Shown in pieces: positions 17,328-25,767 of a stretch of 64,000 bases of DNA. The translations under genes and the position numbers were made by a program. Under the pieces are notes generated by a model. It worked only from the letters and a program-made list of their open reading frames with translations, was not told the DNA's origin and searched no databases. How positions within the stretch are numbered: the first letter of the stretch is position 1; each line of letters opens with the position of its first letter. The stretch comes from Candidatus Latescibacterota bacterium (GTDB lineage Bacteria > Latescibacterota > MWCZ01), in the NCBI GenBank assembly GCA_022706085.1, contig JAKJDF010000008.1, positions 106,325-170,324 of the forward strand, in the 5' to 3' direction.

Positions 17328-18527
17328 ATGCCAGCCCCGATTTTCAACCGTCGCGTTTCGGCCATCGAGGAATCGATTACTCTTGCCGTAACGGCGAAAG
17401 CGTCGGAAATGAAATCCAAAGGCATTGATGTGGTATCCATGAGCGCCGGCGAACCTGATTTTGACACGCCGGACCATATCAAATACGCCGCGATAAAAGC
17501 GATCACAGAAGGTTTCACCAAATACACCCCGGTCGGCGGAACGATGGAACTCAGAAAAGCCGTTGCCGAGAAGTTCGCCCGCGAGAACGGTCTGACATAC
17601 GCCGCGAACCAGACCCTCGTCAGTATTGGAGGCAAGCATTCGTGTTATCTCGCGGTTGCAGCGCTCGTGGACGACGGTGACGAGGTCCTGATTCCGGCGC
17701 CGTATTGGGTGAGTTACCCCGACATGGTACTGCTTGCCGGAGGAAAGCCGGTAATCATGGAAACGAGCACGGCAACGGGACTCAAGATCACTCCGGACCA
17801 GTTGCGGAAGGCGATCACGCCAAAAACAAAAATGATCATCATCAACAGCCCTTCGAACCCATCGGGCGCGGTCTACACGAAGGATGAGCTGATCGCACTT
17901 GGCGACGTCCTGAAGGGGACAGGGGTGTTCGTGCTTTCGGACGAAATCTACGAGCACCTGATCTACGAAGGCGAGCACCACTCCATCGCTGCAGTTGTTC
18001 CGGAGTTGCACGAGCAGACGATCGTGGCGAACGGTGTGGCAAAGGCGTACGCCATGACGGGGTGGCGCATAGGGTACGCGGCCGGCCCGAAATCAGTTAT
18101 CGGCGCAATGGCGAAAATCCAGAGCCAGCAGACCTCGAATGCAGTATCGATTTCTCAGAAGGCTACGCTGGCCGCGCTTACGGGTCCCCAGGATCATCTC
18201 GTTCCCTGGAAAGAAGAATACAGAACGCGCCGCAACTACATTGTGGAACGGCTCAACGCCATTCCGGGTGTGCTTTGCCCCAAACCGGCAGGCGCGTTCT
18301 ACGTGTTTCCGGATGTCTCTTCGTTTTATGGCAAATCATTCGGCGGCAGGGTTATAGAAGATAGCGTTGCGTTGACTGATTATCTTCTTGAGGAGTTCCA
18401 CGTGGCGTGCGTTCCGGGAAGCGGTTTCGGCGCGCCACGGCACATCCGTCTGTCGTATGCCACTTCAATGGCGGCGATTACAAAGGCGATGGATCGGATT
18501 GAGAAAGGATTGACGGCCCTTTCCTGA
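17328..18527 (+). CDS. PLP-dependent aminotransferase, aspartate aminotransferase family
   Basis: This 399-residue class I fold protein transfers an amino group from aspartate (or a related acid) to 2-oxoglutarate. It shows MSAGEPDFDTP near residue 38, KYTPVGGTMELR, NSPSNPSG around 173, SDEIYEHLIYEG (PLP ring Asp and Tyr) and the Schiff-base Lys239 in GVAKAYAMTGWRIGYA. Other family members usually have Ser before the Lys, here Ala. The ATG at 17328 is preceded by AAAGGA; an open upstream extension of 86 codons is not coding. It is divergent from dnaE and ends before a strong terminator. Aspartate as substrate is the family default. Confidence 0.9.
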   Translation: MPAPIFNRRVSAIEESITLAVTAKASEMKSKGIDVVSMSAGEPDFDTPDHIKYAAIKAITEGFTKYTPVGGTMELRKAVAEKFARENGLTYAANQTLVSIGGKHSCYLAVAALVDDGDEVLIPAPYWVSYPDMVLLAGGKPVIMETSTATGLKITPDQLRKAITPKTKMIIINSPSNPSGAVYTKDELIALGDVLKGTGVFVLSDEIYEHLIYEGEHHSIAAVVPELHEQTIVANGVAKAYAMTGWRIGYAAGPKSVIGAMAKIQSQQTSNAVSISQKATLAALTGPQDHLVPWKEEYRTRRNYIVERLNAIPGVLCPKPAGAFYVFPDVSSFYGKSFGGRVIEDSVALTDYLLEEFHVACVPGSGFGAPRHIRLSYATSMAAITKAMDRIEKGLTALS

Positions 18528-18549
18528 CCTGAGCCCAGCGACTGGACTT

Positions 18550-18585
18550 CGCGGGAGTGCCGGCATCGGCGCTCCCGCGTTCATT
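18550..18585 (+). terminator. intrinsic terminator after the aminotransferase
   Basis: A 13-bp stem (18550-18562 with 18567-18579, one G-T wobble) with a 4-base loop is followed by TTCATTTT. It sits between two converging genes. Confidence 0.75.
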
Positions 18586-19321
18586 TTCCGATTCCGCGCT
18601 GCAGGTACACGATGATGTCCATCGTCCCGGCAACGGCAGCGTGGAGAAATACGCCGTACCAGATGGACCGGGTCCGCAGGGCGAGCATCCCCAGGAACAA
18701 ACCAGCAAAGACGGAACCGATAGCCTCTGGAAACGGTTTGCTCACGTGCATAAGCGCGAACGGTACCGTCTGGACGGCAACTGCCGCCGTGCCAAGCGCC
18801 GGTTCCAGCGTGAAAAGCCAGTACCCACGGAAAAAGAACTCCCAACCGACGAAGAATAGCAGATAAAATACTTCATAAACCCAGAATAATTCGTGAGATA
18901 GGAGCGCGTTCTGATTCAACGGGTACGTTGCCCGGAAATCCGGCCGCGAGGCGGCCAGCGCGATGAACGGCACCATGATAACGTACCCGCCAACCGCAGT
19001 GGCACATCCGAGCCTCCGGTCGCCAATCCCCAGGCCAAAGGAACGCAGACTGTCTTTCCTTTGCCTTCCCTCAAGGGCTAAGGGCAGGAGAAGGAGAAGG
19101 ATCAGGTTAGTCGCTGTCCAGTAGAGATTGGGGGCGATCAGATCGTAGCGCCATTCCCCCGTTTTGTCGGCGATCATCTCGGAATAGGTGAAGGGGTAGC
19201 CGAAGTATTGCCAGAAAAGAAGAATCAGGGTTCCCACGGCCAGAGTGCGGATTTCGCGCACTCGCAGAAGAGTCGCCGTATCATGGACAAGCTTCACGAA
19301 CCCGCGGATTTCTGCCTTCAT
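18581..19321 (-). CDS. CPBP-family (Abi/Rce1-like) intramembrane protein
   Basis: The 246-residue protein has about six hydrophobic segments and the three CPBP motifs: W160-E161-F-F-F-R165-G, F-A-L-M-H and a late F-L-H-A-A. CPBP members are intramembrane metalloproteases related to Rce1 and are often called Abi. The usual first motif is EExxxR; here the first Glu is Trp, so protease activity is uncertain, although this WEFFFRG variant recurs in the family. It is a single gene on the minus strand converging with the aminotransferase. The target is unknown. Confidence 0.8.
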   Translation of the reverse strand: MKAEIRGFVKLVHDTATLLRVREIRTLAVGTLILLFWQYFGYPFTYSEMIADKTGEWRYDLIAPNLYWTATNLILLLLLPLALEGRQRKDSLRSFGLGIGDRRLGCATAVGGYVIMVPFIALAASRPDFRATYPLNQNALLSHELFWVYEVFYLLFFVGWEFFFRGYWLFTLEPALGTAAVAVQTVPFALMHVSKPFPEAIGSVFAGLFLGMLALRTRSIWYGVFLHAAVAGTMDIIVYLQRGIGK

Positions 19322-19466
19322 TCCTGCCTTTCGGACCGTTCGTTCGACGAATACGGACCGCCACCGCGTTACTTCCGCGTGGATTGAGGTTCGCCAGGCT
19401 GCCGAAGTACCGGAACGGGCGAGATTCCTTTCGGGGAAAGGATGCGGCCGGCTGTTCCCCTGCGGG

Positions 19467-19892
19467 CTATTCCCCTGCGATGGTCGGTATAATATCTATC
19501 GGGAAATTCACCGACCGCGATATCAGGCACGCCTCATGTGCCTTTTCGAGGATGCGCTGTGCCCGGGCGACGTCTTTGCCGGATACAGCGACTACCGGCC
19601 GTACGGTGATACGAGCGAAACGGTAGCCTTCCCGCGGCACCAGCTCCACTTCGCCTGATGCTGTCGAGTGATAGCTGCGGAAACTCAGTTTCGACATCGC
19701 CGCGATGTACGCAAATGTATTGAACAGGCACGTTTCTACGGCCGAAAGAAGCATCGCCTCGGGGTTCCACCTGCCGTCTCCTGCGGACGGCGTGCCCACC
19801 GGCAACGGAGCCAGCTTCTCGCCCGCCGCGAGCCCATTCTCACCGGAACCGCTCCAGTCAAAACGTGTTTCGTAATGAGTCGGGAATGCCAT
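19467..19892 (-). CDS. OsmC/Ohr-family peroxiredoxin-like protein
   Basis: This 141-residue protein fits the OsmC/Ohr family, thiol-dependent organic peroxide reductases. The two redox cysteines are in place: one in SAVETCLFNTF and the second in AHEACLISRSV. The start is the ATG at 19892, which has AAAGG upstream and begins the typical ATHYETRF-like strand; an upstream extension is not convincing. It lies directly downstream of a UroD-like gene on the same strand. Peroxide detoxification is the likely role. Confidence 0.88.
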   Translation of the reverse strand: MAFPTHYETRFDWSGSGENGLAAGEKLAPLPVGTPSAGDGRWNPEAMLLSAVETCLFNTFAYIAAMSKLSFRSYHSTASGEVELVPREGYRFARITVRPVVAVSGKDVARAQRILEKAHEACLISRSVNFPIDIIPTIAGE

Positions 19893-19911
19893 CGAAAGGG
19901 CCTTTCTCTTT

Positions 19912-20937
19912 CTATCGAGGTTTTGCGCGATACGCGCGAGCCTCGTCAAACATCGCTTCCACGTTCTCCGGTGGGACGTCGGGGAGTATGGCTTCGTGAC
20001 TCGGGGAAATCACAATACCCGTGCCGAAAATGTCAATGACACGTCTTACCTCGTCCCTGACCTGCTGAGGCGTTCCATTGCACAACAGCTCCTGCGTGTC
20101 GATCCCTCCGATGAAACAGAGATCGTTTCCGAATTCGCGTTTGAGCCGAATCGCCTCCATATTGCGTGCTTTGGCCTGGATGGGGTGGAGTGCCTCCACG
20201 CCGATCCCTATCAGGTCCGGAATAACGCCGTATACCGAACCACAGGAGTGCAACGCCACTCGCAACCCGAAGCGGTGTGCCTGATCGGTCAGCTTCTTCA
20301 TACCGGGGAGGATGAACCTGCGGAATAGTTCGGGGCTTACGAACGTGTTGAGTTGCGTGCCGAAATCGTTGCCAAAGAACATCACATCGATGTCTGGCGC
20401 CAGATGCGAGAACGCAATTTCGTTGACGCCCCAGTAGAAATCCACCACCCGTTCGGTAACCGCCTCAACAACTGCCGGGTTGGTATGCATTTTGACGAAA
20501 TAGTTGTCCATGCCGAAGTAGTCGCCCACGTTGTGGAAAAAAGGTGCCCACACCCCCGAAAAAATGGCGTGTGTATGCTTCCACGGATCGATGGCGTCTC
20601 GCGCGCCCGCAACGTCGGCAAACTGAGGATCGGGCCAGTACGCCTTCTCCACCTCCCCCACATCCTCAGTCTCCGCGAAGAGCCCCGGCTGATTGTGCGA
20701 CTTTTTGGGTCTGCCCCCTGTTGGATCCAGGCCGGGTTTCCCCTCCGGGTGCTTCCACCCGATCGGAAACCACCTCATGTCATCGTCAATCGCCGTTTGC
20801 AGCTCGAGATTGGAGCTAACTCCGAAATAATTATGGAGCTTGGCGTGAGAATCTCCGTGTGGACACCCGAGCCATATCGGTGTTCTGTCCGTCTCCCTGT
20901 GATCAATTGCCGCTAGCAGCCGTTCTTTGTGGTTCAT
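19912..20937 (-). CDS. UroD-superfamily protein with H-x-C ligand pair, second paralogue
   Basis: The 341-residue protein is a uroporphyrinogen decarboxylase/methyltransferase-superfamily TIM barrel. It starts MNHKERLLAAIDHRETDRTP, a hallmark of the MtaA-like branch. It keeps H230-S-C232, the first two zinc ligands of MtaA/MtbA, and continues GIGVEALHPIQ. The usual third Cys near the C-terminus (PGC) reads S-P-S-H314 here, so the metal site may be H/C/H or incomplete. A role in moving methyl groups from methylated substrates is plausible, but no corrinoid protein gene is nearby. OsmC follows 19 bases downstream. Confidence 0.8.
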   Translation of the reverse strand: MNHKERLLAAIDHRETDRTPIWLGCPHGDSHAKLHNYFGVSSNLELQTAIDDDMRWFPIGWKHPEGKPGLDPTGGRPKKSHNQPGLFAETEDVGEVEKAYWPDPQFADVAGARDAIDPWKHTHAIFSGVWAPFFHNVGDYFGMDNYFVKMHTNPAVVEAVTERVVDFYWGVNEIAFSHLAPDIDVMFFGNDFGTQLNTFVSPELFRRFILPGMKKLTDQAHRFGLRVALHSCGSVYGVIPDLIGIGVEALHPIQAKARNMEAIRLKREFGNDLCFIGGIDTQELLCNGTPQQVRDEVRRVIDIFGTGIVISPSHEAILPDVPPENVEAMFDEARAYRAKPR

Positions 20938-21098
20938 GATTCAGCCTCCCGGCATCTGGTCGAGACCAAGGTGTACCAAAGTATCGCCCTCGAGTCCCCA
21001 ATGCGGAAGGGAGCCCGCGAGGCGAAACGCGCTGCGATTGGAGCGCCCCGTGTGGTCGCGTATACTCTTCTTTCGGTCTGTCACGGGTTCAGCGCGCC
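20938..21098. other. divergent intergenic region
   Basis: These 161 bases lie between the UroD-like gene (minus) and the deacetylase gene (plus). A shared promoter region is expected; I see no convincing promoter pair, repeat or RNA element. Confidence 0.4.
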
Positions 21099-21872
21099 TT
21101 GTCTCATCAAACCGGGAATGCACCAGTGAATTCCTTCCAATGGCCCAACGGAGCACGAGGGGCGGTCTCCCTTTCCTTTGACGACGGCCTCAAAACCCAT
21201 GTGGAGAACGCGGTTCCGACGCTGAACGACTACGGGCTCCGCGGCACCTTCTACATTCCGATGGCGCCCGGAGGAGCGTTCGATCAGCGAATTCACCACT
21301 GGAGAGCGGCCGCGAGCCAGGGGCACGAAATCGGCAACCACAGCATGACACACCCGTGTTCTGCGAATTTCGGATTCAGCCGGCGAGCTCTGGACTACCT
21401 CACGCTGGAAGACATCACCGGGGAGATACTTGACGCAAGACGCCGGATAACGGAGGAAATCCCTGACCAGAAGGCGCATTCCTTTGCGTATCCGTGCGGT
21501 GAGACGAAGGTGGGATCGGGCAAGAACCATATCAGCTATGTGCCTGTTGTGGCAGAGCATTACGTTGTCGGCCGCGGAATTGGAGACTTCGCCAACGACC
21601 CCGTCCTCTGTGATCTCGCCTGTACGTGGTCCTTCATGCCGACTGACCCGCCGGCAGAAAGGCTTATCGGGTGGGCGGATATGGCGAGGAACATGGGCAG
21701 GTGGTCCATTTTCTGCTTCCACGGGGTCGGTGGGGAGCATTTCCACCTGCGGATGGAAGCCTTGCGGATGCTGCTGGACCATCTGGCAGCGCACCGCGAT
21801 GAAATCTGGACGGATACCGTCATCAACGTGGGAACGTGGATTCGCGACCATCGCGAACGCGTTTGCGCATAA
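21099..21872 (+). CDS. polysaccharide deacetylase (NodB-like)
   Basis: The roughly 257-residue protein has the NodB homology pattern of carbohydrate esterase family 4: metal-binding AVSLSFDDG with paired Asp, then G-N-H-S-M-T-H with the His pair, and later FAYPCGE and IFCFHGV. These enzymes remove acetyl groups from N-acetylated or O-acetylated sugars. There is no signal peptide, so it may act inside the cell. The start is uncertain: TTG at 21099 gives the full ORF, while a GTG at 21126 would remove nine residues; neither has a strong ribosome site. It is followed 12 bases later by a Gfo/Idh/MocA gene. Confidence 0.85.
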   Translation: MSHQTGNAPVNSFQWPNGARGAVSLSFDDGLKTHVENAVPTLNDYGLRGTFYIPMAPGGAFDQRIHHWRAAASQGHEIGNHSMTHPCSANFGFSRRALDYLTLEDITGEILDARRRITEEIPDQKAHSFAYPCGETKVGSGKNHISYVPVVAEHYVVGRGIGDFANDPVLCDLACTWSFMPTDPPAERLIGWADMARNMGRWSIFCFHGVGGEHFHLRMEALRMLLDHLAAHRDEIWTDTVINVGTWIRDHRERVCA

Positions 21873-21884
21873 GGAGAATGCAAA

Positions 21885-23033
21885 ATGGAGAAACTCCGGG
21901 TAGGCGTGATCGGCGTGGGTGGTATGGGCACCGGGCACTGTGAGGGATTGACCAAGAACGTCGAAGAAACAGTGTTAACGGCAGTCTGCGACATTGATCC
22001 GAACGTCGCGAAGGAAAAAGCGAAGACGTACGGCGTGAAAGCCTTCACCAGCCACAAAAAGCTCATCAAAAGCGGCCTCGTGGATGCGGTGACCATCGCA
22101 ACTCCACATTATTTCCACTCCCCCATCGCGGTTGCGGCGTTTGAGGCCGGGCTGCACGTGCTCTCAGAGAAACCGATCGCGGTGACCGTCAGGGCGGGGG
22201 ATGAGATGATTGCGGCGGCGAAAGCCAGCGGGCTGGTGTTCGGTGTCATGTTCCAGCACCGCACGCGTCCGGTCAGTCAGGCGATGAAGAAAATCGTTTC
22301 GAGTGGGGTGCTGGGACGTATCTATCGAGCGATGATGGTGGAAACCCACTTCCGGACGCAGGGCTATTACGATTCCGCGACATGGCGCGCAACGTGGAAA
22401 GGGGAGGGCGGCGGAGTGCTGCTTAACCAGGCCCCGCACGGTATCGACATCTTCACGTGGCTGGTGGGCTTGCCGAAAAAGGTGAAAGCCGTAACCCGAA
22501 CATGGAGGCACCGGATCGAAGTCGAAGACGAAGCCAGTGCGCTCCTCGAATGGGAAAACGGCGCCGTCGGGTACTACCACACAAGCACGAACGAATCTCC
22601 GTCATCGGACATCCTGGAGGTCTGCGGAGACAACGGTAAACTCGTGTACAACCACGGGAAAGCGAGCCTTTTCCTGAATGATCCGCCGATTCAGAAATTC
22701 AGCGATGACGCAGGCATCATGTGGGGCAACCCGAAAGTGACCGAGCAGCCCATCGAACTGATCGACCGCCCCACCGGGCACAGCGCGATCCTGCGGAACT
22801 GGGCCCGCGCCATCCTGTACGGAGAAGAACTCATCGCCCCCGGCGTGGAGGGGATCAACAGCCTCGAGTTCATCAACGCCGTCATTTTTTCCGGCGCCAC
22901 GGGCAAAGAGGTGGAACTGCCGGTTCCGCGTGCCGCGTACGAGCGCTGGATAAGGGCAAAAGCCCGTACGAGCACGTTTCAGAAACATGTGGTGGAAAAG
23001 CGGGAAACCGATCCCCAGCACGTGGGGAAATGA
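21885..23033 (+). CDS. Gfo/Idh/MocA-family NAD(P)-dependent oxidoreductase
   Basis: This 382-residue protein has an N-terminal Rossmann domain (GVIGVGGMGTGHCEG) and the family signature SEKPIAVT at about residues 95-102. The C-terminal alpha/beta domain includes GGGVLLNQAPHGIDIF, which carries the catalytic His. Members oxidise or epimerise sugars, inositols or sugar acids using NAD(P). A clear AAGGAG precedes the ATG. It lies 12 bases after the deacetylase and 69 bases before a UroD-like gene, suggesting one catabolic unit. The substrate is unknown. Confidence 0.92.
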   Translation: MEKLRVGVIGVGGMGTGHCEGLTKNVEETVLTAVCDIDPNVAKEKAKTYGVKAFTSHKKLIKSGLVDAVTIATPHYFHSPIAVAAFEAGLHVLSEKPIAVTVRAGDEMIAAAKASGLVFGVMFQHRTRPVSQAMKKIVSSGVLGRIYRAMMVETHFRTQGYYDSATWRATWKGEGGGVLLNQAPHGIDIFTWLVGLPKKVKAVTRTWRHRIEVEDEASALLEWENGAVGYYHTSTNESPSSDILEVCGDNGKLVYNHGKASLFLNDPPIQKFSDDAGIMWGNPKVTEQPIELIDRPTGHSAILRNWARAILYGEELIAPGVEGINSLEFINAVIFSGATGKEVELPVPRAAYERWIRAKARTSTFQKHVVEKRETDPQHVGK

Positions 23034-23054
23034 TCGGTTCCAGACGGTAAGCAG

Positions 23055-23081
23055 CCGGGGGAGTTCACGCTCCCCCGGTTT
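23055..23081 (+). terminator. hairpin after the Gfo/Idh/MocA gene
   Basis: A perfect 9-bp GC-rich stem (23055-23063 with 23070-23078) with a 6-base loop is followed by TTT. It may partly end transcription before the next UroD-like gene 22 bases on. Confidence 0.6.
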
Positions 23082-23102
23082 CCCCGGGAAAGTGATCAGA
23101 TT

Positions 23103-24119
23103 ATGACTTCGCGCGAACGAGTGATCCGAGCGCTGAGATTCGAAACACCGGATCGGGCGCCCCGGGATTTGTGGTCGCTACCGGGAGTCGGGAAGTACCG
23201 AAAGGAGGAACTCGACCGGGTATGCAGACTGTACCCCGCGGATTTCGGCGCAACCGGGGTTCGGTACGGCGTGAGCCCCCGCGCTCGCCCGCTTCACGGG
23301 GATACCGGAACCTACGTGGATAACTGGGGTTGCGTCTGGCACGTCGGGGAGCCGGGAGTCGCCGGCGAGGTCAAGGAACCGCCGATTCGAACCTGGAGTG
23401 ATCTCAAAACCTACAGACTCCCGTGGGAGGTAATCCGGGAGGCCGATTTCAGCAGGGTGAACGAGACCTGTGCGGCCCAAAAGACTTTCGTCCGAGCCGG
23501 GACAGAAACCCGGCCCTTTGAACGTATGCAGTTTCTCAGGGGCAGTTCACAGCTCTTCATGGACCTGGCTTACCTCGAAAAAGAGCTGTTTCAGCTTCGT
23601 GACATGCTGCATGAGTTCTTCTGTGAAGAGCTCCGCCTCTGGGCGAAGACGGATGTGGATGCCATCCAGTTCATGGACGACTGGGGCGCGCAACGCGCCC
23701 TGCTCATCTCTCCAGACCTCTGGCGCTCGTTCTTCAAGCCGCTTTACCGGGAGTATTGCCAGATCATCAAAGGAGCCGGCAAGTACGTCTTCTTTCACTC
23801 CGACGGCCACATCGAGGCGATTTACCCGGACCTGATCGAAATCGGCGTGGATGCCCTGAACTCGCAGCTTTTCTGCATGAACATCGAGGGCCTGGCCGCG
23901 AAGTACAAAGGCCGAATCACCTTTTGGGGGGAAATCGATCGCCAGTATCTGATGCCGTTTGGAACGACAGAGGAGGTCCGGGAGGGAGTGAGGCGCGTCC
24001 GCCGGGCTCTGGATGATGGTCGCGGCGGCGTGATAGCGCAGTGCGAATGGGGTGTGCGGGACCCAATTGAAAACGTTCTCGCAGTGTTTGACGAATGGGA
24101 AAAACCGCGGCCGGGATGA
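23103..24119 (+). CDS. UroD-superfamily protein lacking the zinc Cys, third paralogue
   Basis: The 338-residue protein starts MTSRERVIRALRFETPDRAP, the standard opening of methyltransferase-like UroD homologues, and keeps the barrel pattern throughout (IQFMDDWGAQRALLISP, YPDLIEIGVDALNSQ). The metal position reads H232-S-D234 instead of H-x-C, so the usual thiolate ligand is missing. It follows the Gfo/Idh/MocA gene and a short hairpin. It may act on a methylated sugar or a small aromatic, but nothing in the sequence settles this. It is distinct from HemE. Confidence 0.78.
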   Translation: MTSRERVIRALRFETPDRAPRDLWSLPGVGKYRKEELDRVCRLYPADFGATGVRYGVSPRARPLHGDTGTYVDNWGCVWHVGEPGVAGEVKEPPIRTWSDLKTYRLPWEVIREADFSRVNETCAAQKTFVRAGTETRPFERMQFLRGSSQLFMDLAYLEKELFQLRDMLHEFFCEELRLWAKTDVDAIQFMDDWGAQRALLISPDLWRSFFKPLYREYCQIIKGAGKYVFFHSDGHIEAIYPDLIEIGVDALNSQLFCMNIEGLAAKYKGRITFWGEIDRQYLMPFGTTEEVREGVRRVRRALDDGRGGVIAQCEWGVRDPIENVLAVFDEWEKPRPG

Positions 24120-24200
24120 GTTCGCGCCGGGTCCAGATGCGGCCAACGCGGCCGAGGGAAGCTTTCAATTGCGGCCCGTGCGCGCGTCATTCCTCGAACA

Positions 24201-25667
24201 TCAGACGCTGAACGCAAACAGGGATGCATTCCGCGCGGAAACGCGCAGCCGAATCGTCTGCCCCGCCAACGAGTCCACCCCTTTGCCGCTCTTCCACGTT
24301 GGCCGCCAGTCAAGATCATCCCCCGAAAATGGGACGCACTCGTCGGCAGAAAGCCCGGGCAGTGGGCGCCCATCCGCGTCATCCACTTCCACACGCACCC
24401 AGCCTTTTCCCTCAGTCCGCGCGTTGAGGTTCAGGTCGCGCGGTTTCTCCATCACCTGCGTAAGAAGTTCCCCCTGAACATCCCCCGCCACGTACCCGAC
24501 CCACCGGTCCCGACGAAGCGCCGCGATCCGGATCCCTTTCCTTACCGAGGGATTTGGGACCCGGTGATGGCTCTGGTTCGACACGGAGTAGTACAATCTC
24601 GTTTCCTCGGCGAGGTTCACAGGTGGAGATGCCATTGTGCACATGCACGTCCCCGGAATCGCTTCGAGGAACGGAACGCGAATCGCTTCCCTGCGCCAGT
24701 CCATGCCATCGTAGCTGTGCAGAAGTTCCGTCCACATGCTGCCGGTCGGCAAATCGTACATCCAGACAATCCCGACATACAAACCGGCGTACGGAAATGC
24801 AGTGATCCCGTACCATTGCCGGTTACGGCCGCGCACCAACGGCTTGCCTTCCCCCGTGGTCTGGCCCTCCGTGAGTTCTGCCCAGGCCGCCGCCCGCTGC
24901 TCCGCGGCAGGCGCGTTCGGGTTCCCGGCCTTCAACGCACTCTCATCGAGCAGATGATGCGGATCTGCGTCCGCGTCGTCGGTATCGAGAACCGTTCGGT
25001 CGGGTGTCCAGTTCACTAGGTCGTCACTTTCCCGGTAGGCCAGCAGGCGGTTCGCGTGCATGGACGGTGCTGCATACGCTTCGGGCCGCCCGTACCAGAC
25101 GTATTTCTGCTTCTTCGTGTCAAAAAAGAAGACGCTTGACGAATCCCGCCAGCCGGGGATCACCGGCATGCCGGAGTTTGCAACCCATCGTATGCCGTCC
25201 TCCGAGTGGACGATATACATCCCGCTTTCCGTCTCGGTCCTCGCGAGGTAAAGCGCCGTGAACCTCGCTTTCGCCGCGGGATGAGGGGTCTCCTCGGCAT
25301 CCAGCACGCAGAATCCTTCCGGCCCGTATGAGCCGACCAGCCACGCGCCGTTGACGTCCTTCTGGTTGCGGCAAAGAAACGCGTTGGGCCCGTCAACCTC
25401 GCTTCTCACCTCCGGCGCCACAAGATCGAGATGCGGCCGCTCCCAGTTCAAACCATCAGCGCTCTGCGCGTAATACTCGCAATAGATCGGCGGGCCGAGG
25501 TACCACATCCGCCACACGCCTCCGCGATCCCTCAGAACGCTGCCGTACGCCTGCGTGTCTCCGGGAACAACATCCGCTGAAACGAGCACTGGGTGTTGCA
25601 CAACACGGCGCAGTGCGAACGCCTGCGCGACGATTCTGCTATCCAGAAGCGGGATGGTTTTCATCAA
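24201..25667 (-). CDS. clan J/F-like five-bladed propeller protein (GH32/43-type)
   Basis: The 488-residue protein looks like a five-bladed beta-propeller of the GH32/GH43/GH130 type. Repeated blades read YGSVLRDRGGVWRMWYLG, YYAQSADGLNWERP, YIVHSEDGIRWV and LLHSYDGMDWRRE. A small beta-sandwich follows at about 400-488 (LNARTEGKGWVRVEV). I cannot assign catalytic residues with confidence, so the sugar is unknown. No signal peptide is evident. It converges with the UroD-like gene, with 81 bases between. Confidence 0.62.
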   Translation of the reverse strand: MMKTIPLLDSRIVAQAFALRRVVQHPVLVSADVVPGDTQAYGSVLRDRGGVWRMWYLGPPIYCEYYAQSADGLNWERPHLDLVAPEVRSEVDGPNAFLCRNQKDVNGAWLVGSYGPEGFCVLDAEETPHPAAKARFTALYLARTETESGMYIVHSEDGIRWVANSGMPVIPGWRDSSSVFFFDTKKQKYVWYGRPEAYAAPSMHANRLLAYRESDDLVNWTPDRTVLDTDDADADPHHLLDESALKAGNPNAPAAEQRAAAWAELTEGQTTGEGKPLVRGRNRQWYGITAFPYAGLYVGIVWMYDLPTGSMWTELLHSYDGMDWRREAIRVPFLEAIPGTCMCTMASPPVNLAEETRLYYSVSNQSHHRVPNPSVRKGIRIAALRRDRWVGYVAGDVQGELLTQVMEKPRDLNLNARTEGKGWVRVEVDDADGRPLPGLSADECVPFSGDDLDWRPTWKSGKGVDSLAGQTIRLRVSARNASLFAFSV

Positions 25668-25767
25668 CTTTGCCGATCCTGATTCTGAGTGAGACTCCGT
25701 TGAAGGGGAAACAGCCGCGCCATGCCGACAAAAGGAGCCAGCTGCTGGTTACTTCGTTTCGGTGCGC

